A stretch of DNA of 16,310 nt from RGIG5472 sp051867615 (GTDB lineage Bacteria > Bacillota > Clostridia > Oscillospirales > Oscillospiraceae): NCBI GenBank assembly GCA_051867615.1, contig JBJDYU010000023.1:1-16310 (forward strand), given 5' to 3'. Positions 6,352-12,928 of the stretch are shown in pieces. The notes under the pieces are model-generated. The model saw only the letters and a list, made by a program, of their open reading frames with translations, did no database searches and was not told where the DNA came from. The translations under genes were made by a program, and so were the position numbers. Numbering within the stretch: the stretch's first letter is position 1; every line of letters starts with the position of its first letter.

Positions 6352-6380
6352 TTGACTTTCCCCCTCCCGGCTCATACAAT
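6352..6380 (+). promoter_or_regulatory. Sigma-A promoter of the lysR gene
   Basis: A -35 TTGACT and a -10 TACAAT, each 5 of 6, are separated by exactly 17 bp and end 32 bases before the LysR start codon. The position directly after two terminators supports independent transcription. Confidence 0.75.
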
Positions 6381-6412
6381 AAAAGGGAAACACGATCTTT
6401 CAGGAGGCGCCT

Positions 6413-7309
6413 ATGAACGTACAAAAGCTAAACATCATCCTGGAAGCGCTGCGCTGCGGCAGCATGACCAAGGCCGCGGAGGAGCTGGGCTATACCCAGT
6501 CCGGCCTGTCCTACACAGTGAACACCGTGGAAAACGAGCTGGGCTTCCCCATCGTCATCCGGGATGCCAGCGGCATCCGCCTGTCCGTGGAGGGGCAGGA
6601 GCTGCTGCCTTACATCGAGGAGCTGGTGGCGTGCGAGAGACGCTTTACCGAGTACGCCCGGAATATGCTCCACCGTCTGGGGAATGTGCTGAACGTGGCC
6701 TCCTACCCCAGCACCGCCGACACCATCCTGCCGGAGATTCTGGGTTCCTTCACCCGTCTGGCCCCGGAGGTGAAGGTCAACCTCCGGGTAGGCAGCCAGG
6801 ACGACATCATCGCCTGGCTTTCCGAGGGGAACGTGGACTTCGGCTTCGGCGGGCAGGTGCAGGTGCCCGGCTGCGACTGGCTGCCCCTGCTGGAGGACCC
6901 GGAGCTGGCCGTCCTGCCGGAGAATTTCCCCACCCAGGGCATGACGGCCTTCCCCATGGAGGAGTTCCGCCGCCATCCCTTCGTCATGCCGGTCTACTGG
7001 TCGGAGGAAACGCAGCTGGAGCGGCAGGTGGAACGGTATCAGATCGAGCCGCAGTTCGCCGTGGACTTCAGCGACAACGCCCCGGTCATCGCCATGGTGG
7101 AGCAGGGTCTGGCCCTCAGCACCCTGCCGGAGCTGACCCTCCACGCCCACCGCTACCGGGTCAAGACCCTGCCGCTGGACCCGCCCTGCCACCGCGTCAT
7201 CGGTGTAAACTACCGCCAGCAGGGCCCGGGGCAGACCGCCTCCCATAAGTTCCTGACCTGTCTCAGGCGCTGGGCCAAGTCCCGCCGGCAGGCCGCGCCG
7301 AAAGTTTGA
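6413..7309 (+). CDS. LysR-family transcriptional regulator
   Basis: This 298-residue cytoplasmic DNA-binding regulator is the usual length for LysR proteins. The N-terminal winged helix-turn-helix is intact (LNIILEALRCGSMTKAAEELGYTQSGLSYTVNTVENELG, about residues 6-44), followed by the linker helix. The effector domain (about 88-290) begins LNVASYPSTADTILPEILGSFTRLAPEVKVNLRVG, a normal periplasmic-binding-protein-like fold. The ATG at 6413 follows GGAGG. No divergent partner exists, which is unusual for LysR proteins. The gene upstream (EamA transporter) or the small-protein pair downstream may be targets, but nothing in the sequence proves it. I see no terminator between this gene and the small-protein leader. 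Confidence 0.92.
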   Translation: MNVQKLNIILEALRCGSMTKAAEELGYTQSGLSYTVNTVENELGFPIVIRDASGIRLSVEGQELLPYIEELVACERRFTEYARNMLHRLGNVLNVASYPSTADTILPEILGSFTRLAPEVKVNLRVGSQDDIIAWLSEGNVDFGFGGQVQVPGCDWLPLLEDPELAVLPENFPTQGMTAFPMEEFRRHPFVMPVYWSEETQLERQVERYQIEPQFAVDFSDNAPVIAMVEQGLALSTLPELTLHAHRYRVKTLPLDPPCHRVIGVNYRQQGPGQTASHKFLTCLRRWAKSRRQAAPKV

Positions 7310-7369
7310 TGGCCCCAGCAGTTTTTCTTTCCCCCCAAAGTTTCCCATGCCTCCATCAGAAAGACCCGT

Positions 7370-7398
7370 TTCTCAAAACCGCGGGAATATGGTATCGT
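7370..7398 (+). promoter_or_regulatory. Weak candidate promoter of small membrane protein 1
   Basis: TTCTCA and TATCGT, each 4 of 6, are spaced 17 bp apart. This is the best pair I could find between the LysR stop codon and the first small gene. It is a weak match, and readthrough from lysR is possible. Confidence 0.3.
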
Positions 7399-7406
7399 AA
7401 AGCCAT

Positions 7407-7445
7407 GGAAGGAACCCCCCTTCCGGACCCGCCGGAAAACGGCGG
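7407..7445 (+). other. Two adjacent hairpins in the leader of small gene 1
   Basis: GGAAGG (7407-7412) pairs with CCTTCC (7419-7424), and CCGCCG (7429-7434) pairs with CGGCGG (7440-7445). The second hairpin ends within the 17-nt shared motif. No U tract follows, so they are not terminators. Confidence 0.45.
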
Positions 7446-7459
7446 TCGACGGTCCCCAC
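7443..7459 (+). repeat. 17-nt inverted repeat, left copy
   Basis: The sequence CGGTCGACGGTCCCCAC reads identically on the minus strand at 7860-7876. It includes the palindrome GTCGAC. It ends 34 bases before the start codon of small gene 1. A regulator site, an RNA pairing site, or an invertible-segment arm are possible. Confidence 0.85.
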
Positions 7460-7493
7460 ATATCACATATTTAACTGTCTGGAGGTATCTGTT

Positions 7494-7664
7494 ATGTCTG
7501 AAAAGCTGTTCATGATCATTGTCGGTATTTGCTGCTCGGTCCTCGCCATCGCTCCCGCTTTCGTGGAGCTGCCTTTCTTCGTGATGCTGATCCTGGCCGT
7601 GGTCCCCGTCCTGGCCTGCATCCCCTTTATGGTCTCCAAGAAGGCCCCCGCCAAGAAGGACTGA
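7494..7664 (+). CDS. Small two-helix membrane protein 1 (unknown)
   Basis: This 56-residue protein is almost wholly hydrophobic and is not recognised. It starts MSEKLFMIIVGICCSVLAIA, has a short PAFVELP turn, then a second helix (FFVMLILAVVPVLACIPF), and ends in a lysine-rich tail APAKKD. The likely topology is a helical hairpin with both ends in the cytoplasm, by the positive-inside rule. GGAGG lies eight bases before the ATG. A close paralogue follows at 7919, sharing nearly all residues to position 50, so the reading frame is under selection. A vicinal cysteine pair (GICC) is present in both copies. Roles could include membrane stress response or binding a larger membrane protein, but nothing proves one. 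Confidence 0.85.
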   Translation: MSEKLFMIIVGICCSVLAIAPAFVELPFFVMLILAVVPVLACIPFMVSKKAPAKKD

Positions 7665-7710
7665 CGCGGAAAAACGGCACGGTTTCGCTGTACAATACAA
7701 ATGATACGGA

Positions 7711-7734
7711 AGGCGCTCCCAAGGGAGCGCCTTT
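7711..7734 (+). terminator. Probable terminator of small gene 1
   Basis: A 10-bp GC-rich stem (7711-7720 with 7723-7732) has a very short loop. Only three T residues follow, so it may be leaky and allow readthrough into the second small gene. Confidence 0.65.
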
Positions 7735-7783
7735 AGTCTCTCTATCCATCACATTAACTAATGCTATAATTAGAAAGACTTAT

Positions 7784-7812
7784 TTTACAATTTTCCTCCT
7801 CCGTGGTATTGT
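7784..7812 (+). promoter_or_regulatory. Candidate promoter of small membrane protein 2
   Basis: TTTACA (7784-7789) and TATTGT (7807-7812) are spaced 17 bp apart in an AT-rich stretch that contrasts with the rest of the window. The implied leader of about 100 bases contains an imperfect hairpin (7821-7842) and the right copy of the 17-nt repeat. Confidence 0.45.
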
Positions 7813-7859
7813 TTACTTAGTGAAAAGTGAAACACACTTTCATGCCTGTCCGTGTTGCG

Positions 7860-7876
7860 GTGGGGACCGTCGACCG
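7860..7876 (-). repeat. 17-nt inverted repeat, right copy
   Basis: This is the exact reverse complement of 7443-7459, ending 42 bases before the start codon of small gene 2. The two copies bound a 400-bp segment (7460-7859) that holds small gene 1, its terminator and the candidate promoter of gene 2. Confidence 0.85.
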
Positions 7877-7918
7877 GATAACGGAAAACATTAAAAAAAT
7901 TCAGGGGGTAAATTTACT

Positions 7919-8074
7919 ATGTCTGAAAAGCTGTTCATGATCATCGCCGGCATTTGCTGCGCCGTCCTGGCCATCGCTCCTGCTTTCGTGGAGCTGCCCT
8001 TCGTCGTGATGCTGATCCTGGCCATCGTTCCCATCCTGGCCTGCATCCCCTTCTTTGGCTCCAAGAAGGCCTGA
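7919..8074 (+). CDS. Small two-helix membrane protein 2 (unknown, paralogue of 1)
   Basis: This 51-residue protein aligns without gaps to residues 1-51 of the protein at 7494-7664. It starts MSEKLFMIIAGICCAVLAIA, followed by PAFVELP, a second helix (FVVMLILAIVPILACIPF) and the tail GSKKA. Differences are mostly conservative swaps (I/V, S/A), as expected for a recent duplication under selection. AGGGGGT lies about nine bases before the ATG. It has its own candidate promoter and a strong terminator, so the two copies may be expressed separately. The lysine-rich tail is shorter than in copy 1. The product should be an inner-membrane helical hairpin; its function is unknown. Confidence 0.85.
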   Translation: MSEKLFMIIAGICCAVLAIAPAFVELPFVVMLILAIVPILACIPFFGSKKA

Positions 8075-8092
8075 GAACATCCAGTAACCCAC

Positions 8093-8128
8093 AAAAAAGT
8101 CAGCGGAGATTCCTCCGCTGACTTTTTT
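8093..8128 (+). terminator. Bidirectional terminator after small gene 2
   Basis: A perfect 16-bp stem (8093-8108 with 8113-8128) has the loop ATTC, with A and T tracts at its ends. It can stop transcription from both the + strand small gene and, after the next hairpin, the minus-strand degV. Confidence 0.93.
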
Positions 8129-8134
8129 CTTTGT

Positions 8135-8166
8135 AAAAGGCCCGTGCCCTGTGGCACGAGCCTTTT
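8135..8166 (-). terminator. Intrinsic terminator of degV
   Basis: A 14-position stem with a single mismatch (8135-8148 with 8153-8166) and the loop CTGT lies about 33 bases after the degV stop codon. In the degV direction a four-U tract forms the end of the stem. Confidence 0.75.
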
Positions 8167-8198
8167 CTTTTGCAGGGTGCGGATGGCTCCGATGCTTC

Positions 8199-9062
8199 TC
8201 ACGTCCGGTAGATGATGCCGATCATGTTGGGGCCGGTGTTGATGGCAATGATGCAGCCCACAGGGTACTCCGTCAGGGGCGGCTGGTCCATGACCTGGGC
8301 GCAGGCCTCCCGCAGCTTCTCGTAGGCCTCGCGGTTGCCGCCGTAGACAATGGCGTAGCTGCTGCCGCTCCGCCGCTCCTGCAGGCAGGTCTCCACCAGC
8401 GCGGCGATGGCCTTGTTCTCGCCCCGGACCTTGGAGAGGATTCTGGACTCGCCGTCCTCAAAGGTGATGAGGGGCTTGAGGCCCAGCGCATCCCCCACGA
8501 ACGCAGCGGCGGCGGAGACGCGGCCGGAGCGCTTGACACACTTTAAGTCCAGCGGCACGAACATAGGCCTCGCGTGATCCACCCAGTCCTGGATGTGGGC
8601 CAGCACATCCTCCAGCGCCGCGCCCTGGCGGATCATTTTCGCGCCCTCGATGACCGCGAGACCGTAGGCCATGCTGTACGTTCTGGAGTCGATGATATGG
8701 ATATGCAGCTGCTCCGCCGCCTCGGGATGGTCCTCGAAAAACAGGTCGCGGGTCAGGACGGCGGCCTGATAGGTGCCGGAGCCCTTGGCGTTCAACGTCA
8801 CCTGGATCAGGTCCGTATAGCCCTCCCGCCAGGTCCGCTCAAACAGCTCCGTATACAGCTGGGAGGACACCTGGGATGAGACCGGCAGCGTCGCCGCCCT
8901 GTCCAGAATGCCGTAAAACTCCTCCGGCTGGATGTCCACGCCGTCCCGGTACTCCCTGCCCTCCGCGAGAACGGTGAGGGGCAGGACGGTGATGTCCAGC
9001 TCCTCGCACAGGGCCTTTGGGATGTCGGCGGTGGAATCCGTCGCAATTCTGATCTTTGCCAT
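8199..9062 (-). CDS. DegV family fatty-acid-binding protein
   Basis: This 287-residue cytoplasmic lipid-binding protein of the DegV/FakB type is normal in length. The N terminus IRIATDSTADIP carries the family DSTAD motif. The fatty-acid carboxylate-binding loop appears as LPVSSQVS (59-66). The middle has FVPLDLKCVKRSGRVS (the usual L..L..GGRIS region), and the C terminus has the family NTGPNMIGIIYR. In characterised members the protein presents fatty acids to the kinase FakA, but no fakA gene is in this window. The ATG at 9062 follows AAAGGAAG. It has its own promoter and a terminator that faces the small-protein gene. Which fatty acid it holds cannot be told. Confidence 0.93.
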   Translation of the reverse strand: MAKIRIATDSTADIPKALCEELDITVLPLTVLAEGREYRDGVDIQPEEFYGILDRAATLPVSSQVSSQLYTELFERTWREGYTDLIQVTLNAKGSGTYQAAVLTRDLFFEDHPEAAEQLHIHIIDSRTYSMAYGLAVIEGAKMIRQGAALEDVLAHIQDWVDHARPMFVPLDLKCVKRSGRVSAAAAFVGDALGLKPLITFEDGESRILSKVRGENKAIAALVETCLQERRSGSSYAIVYGGNREAYEKLREACAQVMDQPPLTEYPVGCIIAINTGPNMIGIIYRT

Positions 9063-9157
9063 ACTGCTTCCTTTCTGTTCCTTGCCCGCCCGACCAGCTT
9101 TTTCATAGCCGGGCCGGAGGGCTTCCTGCGATGTTTATAACAGATAATATCGTTTTT

Positions 9158-9185
9158 ATTATACGAGTTTTCCCGTCAAAATCAA
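9158..9185 (-). promoter_or_regulatory. Candidate promoter of degV
   Basis: On the minus strand TTGATT (complement of 9180-9185) and a perfect TATAAT (complement of 9158-9163) are separated by 16 bp. The leader to the start codon is about 90 bases. Confidence 0.6.
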
Positions 9186-9221
9186 GTCTGCGGCGGCGTA
9201 TTTTGCTGCGCTGCGTAGCAT

Positions 9222-9254
9222 AAAGCGCCATGGGCCCACGGCCCATGGCGCTTT
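9222..9254 (-). terminator. Long hairpin after the nucleotidyltransferase gene
   Basis: A perfect 15-bp stem (9222-9236 with 9240-9254) has the loop CAC. It lies 15 bases past the stop codon. In the gene's direction only three U residues close the stem, while in the + direction a seven-T run follows. It is a probable terminator. Confidence 0.7.
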
Positions 9255-9268
9255 GTTTTTTTGTGGGC

Positions 9269-9850
9269 TCACACCTCGCGCGTACCGTCTTCCTCCCCGG
9301 CCAGGGCCCGGATGCGCTCCTCCAGCCCGTGGGACTGCACATAGGAATAGACATAGGGCGGCACCAGATGGCGCCACTCCTCCCCCCGGACGATGCGCTC
9401 GCGCACCTCCGTGCCGCTGATCTCCTTTTCCTCGTTGCTCCTGCGCCACATGACCTCCACCTCGCAGCCAAGGCCCTGCAGCATACGGAGCTTTTCCTCG
9501 CTCCACGCGTCATACATCGTCATGTAGTACTTCGCGTCCCGGGGAACGTAGTTGAACAGCAGCTCCGGATAGTTGATGGGAAAGGGGACGATGTCGAACT
9601 CCTCACGCGGCACGCCCGCCTCCAGCATGGCCCCCCGGAGCATTTCAAAGCGCTCGAAATAGGTCAGCGGATTGGAGCTGGCGGCGGACCTGTGTGGATT
9701 GGCCGCGCTGAATTTCACCATGGACGCATCCGGGTTGGATACGCCGATCAGCAGATGCTCACACCGCGCCTTCCCTGCCAGCAGATACTCCATATGCCCG
9801 AAATGGAGCATCTGGAACCGCCCGTGGATGACGCCCACCGGATCTTTCAT
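9269..9850 (-). CDS. Nicotinamide-nucleotide adenylyltransferase-like nucleotidyltransferase
   Basis: This 193-residue enzyme of the HxGH nucleotidyltransferase superfamily carries GRFQMLHFGHMEYL (10-23, with H16-x-x-H19) and the second signature ISGTEVRERI (144-153). These bind ATP phosphates and drive adenylyl transfer. The GRFQ start and the ISGTxxR spacing resemble the NadM-type nicotinamide-mononucleotide adenylyltransferases more than the usual bacterial NadD. NAD synthesis or salvage is therefore the best guess. Another cytidylyl- or adenylyltransferase role cannot be excluded. The ATG at 9850 follows AAAGGGG. It lies just after the tRNA-Ala terminator, with no clear promoter seen, and is not linked to other NAD genes here. 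Confidence 0.75.
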   Translation of the reverse strand: MKDPVGVIHGRFQMLHFGHMEYLLAGKARCEHLLIGVSNPDASMVKFSAANPHRSAASSNPLTYFERFEMLRGAMLEAGVPREEFDIVPFPINYPELLFNYVPRDAKYYMTMYDAWSEEKLRMLQGLGCEVEVMWRRSNEEKEISGTEVRERIVRGEEWRHLVPPYVYSYVQSHGLEERIRALAGEEDGTREV

Positions 9851-9893
9851 CTTAAAGGCCCCTTTCTTTCGACACGCCGTTTTTCATAACTGC

Positions 9894-9929
9894 AAAAAAG
9901 TCGTGAAATCAGTGATTTCACGACTTTTT
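9894..9929 (-). terminator. Intrinsic terminator of tRNA-Ala
   Basis: A perfect 16-bp stem (9895-9910 with 9914-9929) and a 3-base loop run into six U residues on the minus strand. It begins one base past the encoded CCA of tRNA-Ala. Confidence 0.92.
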
Positions 9930-9930
9930 A

Positions 9931-10006
9931 TGGTGGACCTGAAGGGATTCGAACCCACGACCTCTCGGATGCGAACCGAACGCTCTCCCAACTGAGCTAC
10001 AGGCCC
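9931..10006 (-). tRNA. tRNA-Ala (anticodon CGC), CCA encoded
   Basis: On the minus strand the acceptor GGGCCTG pairs with CAGGTCC, giving the G3-U70 pair that marks alanine tRNAs, followed by A and CCA. The anticodon loop TTCGCAT gives CGC, reading GCG codons. A dedicated GCG reader fits a GC-rich genome. It is a single-gene transcription unit with its own promoter and terminator. Confidence 0.95.
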
Positions 10007-10025
10007 ATTTCGCTTACAGTTGGTC

Positions 10026-10054
10026 ATTATATCACAGGATTTTGAAAATGGGAA
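10026..10054 (-). promoter_or_regulatory. Candidate promoter of tRNA-Ala
   Basis: On the minus strand a perfect TATAAT (complement of 10026-10031) follows TTCCCA (complement of 10049-10054) after 17 bp. The -35 is weak, the -10 strong, and the position 20 bases before the tRNA is right. Confidence 0.6.
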
Positions 10055-10091
10055 GCCCCTGGCGGAAATTTTTTTACGGCACTTTGCCGAT

Positions 10092-11537
10092 TTATCTCCG
10101 CCGCCAGATGGAGGGAAAGAGCAAAATCAACAGGGGCACGATCTCCAGCCGGCCCAGCAGCATGGCAAAGCTCATGGCGAGCTTGCTCAGATCGGAGAGC
10201 GAGGCGTAGCAGCCGGTGGGGCCGAAAGCGCCCAGAGCGGGTCCCACGTTGCTCAGCGCGGAGAGCGCGGCGGTGAAGGCCTCCAGGAAGGGGACCTCGT
10301 CCAGCGCGATGACCACCGTGCAGGCCAGGAGTATCAGGATATAGGCAAAGAAGAAGCAGGCGGTGCTGGTCACCGTGTTCTCCTCCGTGCTGCGGCCGTC
10401 CATGCGGATGGGATGCACCTCCCTCGGGTGCAGGATGTGCAGCAGCCAGCGCCGCATAGACTTGAACAGCAGCAGCACCCGGGCGCATTTCAGTCCGCCG
10501 GCGGTGGAGCCGGCACAGCCGCCTACCAGCATCAGCAAAATCAGGATGCACTGGCTCGCCGCGGGCCAGGCGGCGAAGTCCGCCGTGGCAAAGCCCGTGG
10601 TGGTCACCACCGTCATGGTCTGGAAGGCCGCCTGAGAGACGGCTTGTCCCAAAGTAAGGCCCATCTGCGCGGTCAGGTCCAGCGCCATCAGCGTGATGGA
10701 GCCCAGCACCACGCCGCTATACAGGCGCAGCTCCTCGCTGCGCGCCACCTCACTGAAGCGGCGGCGCGCCACCAGAAACAGCAGCGAAAAGTTGGTGCCC
10801 GCCAGGAACATGAACAGCGTCACCGTCCAGTTGATGGCATCTGAGCCGTAATAGGCGATGCTGGTGTTCCGGACGGAGAAGCCGCCGGTGGCGATGGTGG
10901 CAAAGGAATGGGTCAGGCTGTCAAACAGGGGCATCCCCAGCAGGCAGAGCGCCACCGTCTCCAGCGCGGTCAGCCCGATATAGATCACATACAGAATCTT
11001 CGCGGTGTCCGCCACCCGGGGCACCAGCTTGCTCAGCACCGGCCCGGGGCTTTCCGCCCGCATCAGGTTCACGCTGCCGTCGCCGAGCTTCGGCAGCAGG
11101 GCCAGAATCAGCACCAGCACGCCCATGCCGCCCATCCAGTTGGTCAGCGAACGCCAGAACAAAATGCCCTTCGGCAGGCCCTCCACCGCGGAGAGGATGG
11201 ACGCGCCGGTGGTGGTAAAGCCGGAGATGGTCTCAAACAGCGCGTCCACATAGCGGGGTATGGCGCCGCTGATGACATACGGCAGCGCGCCCACGGCCCC
11301 GAGCAAAATCCAGCACAGGCCCACGCAGGCGAAGCCGTCCCGCCGCTGCATACGCAGCCCAGCGGTGTTCATGCTCGCCAGAGGCAGGCCCACGGCGAAG
11401 CTCACCACCGCCGTCAGCATGAACGCCTCCAGCGAGCCGTCCTGATAGAGCATCGACACCACAGCCGGCAGCAGCAGGGCCACGCCCTCCACACACAGCA
11501 TGGCTCCCAGCACCTTGGCTACAAGTTTGTGATTCAT
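10092..11537 (-). CDS. trkH: Trk-type potassium uptake protein, membrane subunit
   Basis: This 481-residue integral membrane channel subunit is the pore for potassium uptake. The four pore loops of the Trk/Ktr/HKT fold are visible: FTTTGASI (107-114), ATIATGGFS (213-221), VVTTTGFATADF (310-321) and SALSNVGPALG (426-436), each with its filter glycine. GGCAGSTAGGLK (339-350) is the hallmark gating loop after the third pore. The ATG at 11537 follows GGGGGAAGAG. It is the last gene of the YihY-TrkA-TrkH unit, 32 bases after trkA, whose RCK protein should form its cytoplasmic regulatory ring. A short hairpin at 10077-10089 after the stop codon lacks a U tract, so the exact terminator is unclear. 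Confidence 0.95.
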   Translation of the reverse strand: MNHKLVAKVLGAMLCVEGVALLLPAVVSMLYQDGSLEAFMLTAVVSFAVGLPLASMNTAGLRMQRRDGFACVGLCWILLGAVGALPYVISGAIPRYVDALFETISGFTTTGASILSAVEGLPKGILFWRSLTNWMGGMGVLVLILALLPKLGDGSVNLMRAESPGPVLSKLVPRVADTAKILYVIYIGLTALETVALCLLGMPLFDSLTHSFATIATGGFSVRNTSIAYYGSDAINWTVTLFMFLAGTNFSLLFLVARRRFSEVARSEELRLYSGVVLGSITLMALDLTAQMGLTLGQAVSQAAFQTMTVVTTTGFATADFAAWPAASQCILILLMLVGGCAGSTAGGLKCARVLLLFKSMRRWLLHILHPREVHPIRMDGRSTEENTVTSTACFFFAYILILLACTVVIALDEVPFLEAFTAALSALSNVGPALGAFGPTGCYASLSDLSKLAMSFAMLLGRLEIVPLLILLFPSIWRRR

Positions 11538-11569
11538 TTCTCTTCTCTTCCCCCAGGCAGGCTGCCCTG

Positions 11570-12928
11570 TCAGCTCTCCAGAATCTCGTTGATATCGTGC
11601 AGGAACAAAGACTTGGCCACGACGATCACATGGTCCTCCGGCAGGATCTGGGTATTGCCGTCCGGGACGATGCTGCTCTGCCCCCGCACGATGGAGGCCA
11701 CCAGCAGGCCCTTACGCAGCGGCAGGTCCTTCAGCGGAACGTTCACCAGGCGGCTGCCCGCCCGGGCGGTGAACTCCACCGCCTCGATCTTGCCGCCCAG
11801 CAGCTTATACAGGCTCTCCACCACGCTGCCCTCGGAGTTGACAAGCGCCCGGACATACCGCCCGATCTTGTTGGCGGTGATGTCCTTGGGGCTGATGGTG
11901 CTGTCGATCTGGGTCTGCTTGACCAGATCCCGGTAATTGTCCCGGGTGGTTTTGGCGATGACCTTCTTCACGCCCGCCCGCTGGGCGCACATGGCGAGCA
12001 GGAGGTTTTCCTCGTCCCGGCCCGTCAGCGCCACCAGCGCGTCTGCCCGGAACAGGCCCTCGCTCTCCTGCAGCACGTTGTCCGTGCCGTCTCCCTCCAG
12101 AATCAGCGTGCCGGGCAGGACGCCTGCCAGCATCTCGCAGGTTTCCCGCTTGGCCTCCACGATGGTGACCTGCATCCCCGCCCGTTCCAGCGCCAGAGCC
12201 AGGTAGAACGCGATGCGGCTGCCGCCGATGATGCACACCGTGCGCACGCGGGAGGTGGGGCGGTTCATCAGGCGGAACACCCGGTTCAGCTCCTTCTGGC
12301 TGCCCACGAGATAGGCCCGGTCGCCGATGCGGGGGATGAAGTCGCCGTTGGGGATGATGGCCTCGCCGCCGCGCTCCACCGCGCACAGCAGCGTGCCGTT
12401 GGGGTTTTTCCTGTTGTATTCCATCAGGCTGACGCCCGCGATGCCGTCCGTTTCGTTGATGGTAAAGCCGATCAGCTCCACACGGCCCCCGGCAAAGGGC
12501 TCCACGCTGAAGGCGGAGGGCAGCCGCAGGATGCGGGAGATCTCCTGCGCCGCCGCCTGCTCGGGGTTGATGGCCATATCCAGGTCGATCTCGCGTTTCA
12601 GCATCTGGGTGTCGCGGAAGTAGTCGATGTCCCGGATGCGGGCGATGGTGTGCCGCGCGCCCAGCTTCTTCGCCATCAGGCAGCAGACCACGTTCACCTC
12701 GTCGTGGCTGGTGACGGAGATGACCAGGTCGGCCTTCTGCGCCCCCGCCTCCTTCAGCACCCGGAGGGACGCGCCGTTGCCCTCCACGCACATGATATCC
12801 AGCGTGTTCTCGGCGTTGCGCAGCGCCGGGCCCTTCGCGTCCACCAGCGTCAGGTCATGGCCCTCGCCGGAGAGCTGCCGCGCCAGCGTATATCCCACCT
12901 TGCCGCAGCCGATGATGATGATCTTCAT
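11570..12928 (-). CDS. trkA: Trk potassium transporter regulatory subunit TrkA
   Basis: This 452-residue cytoplasmic NAD-binding regulator holds two tandem RCK units, each an N- and a C-domain. The first Rossmann fold is classic: IIIIGCGKVG (3-12) with the adenosine-binding D30 in LVDAKG. The second begins VCIIGGSRIAFYLA (231-244), with Ser and Ala at positions usually occupied by glycine, so its nucleotide binding may be altered. The C-domains lie near 140-220 and 370-450. TrkA gates TrkH in response to nucleotides. The start codon overlaps the stop of the upstream YihY gene (ATGA at 12925-12928), which suggests translational coupling, and trkH follows 32 bases later. Confidence 0.95.
   Translation of the reverse strand: MKIIIIGCGKVGYTLARQLSGEGHDLTLVDAKGPALRNAENTLDIMCVEGNGASLRVLKEAGAQKADLVISVTSHDEVNVVCCLMAKKLGARHTIARIRDIDYFRDTQMLKREIDLDMAINPEQAAAQEISRILRLPSAFSVEPFAGGRVELIGFTINETDGIAGVSLMEYNRKNPNGTLLCAVERGGEAIIPNGDFIPRIGDRAYLVGSQKELNRVFRLMNRPTSRVRTVCIIGGSRIAFYLALALERAGMQVTIVEAKRETCEMLAGVLPGTLILEGDGTDNVLQESEGLFRADALVALTGRDEENLLLAMCAQRAGVKKVIAKTTRDNYRDLVKQTQIDSTISPKDITANKIGRYVRALVNSEGSVVESLYKLLGGKIEAVEFTARAGSRLVNVPLKDLPLRKGLLVASIVRGQSSIVPDGNTQILPEDHVIVVAKSLFLHDINEILES

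Noticed and set aside
5186..6424. 412-codon minus-strand open frame opposite the EamA gene
   Set aside because: Low-complexity Gln/Gly/Arg-rich translation, antisense to a clear ten-helix transporter and crossing its terminators.
6428..7348. 306-codon minus-strand frame opposite lysR
   Set aside because: Shadow of the LysR gene; its composition follows from third-codon GC bias.
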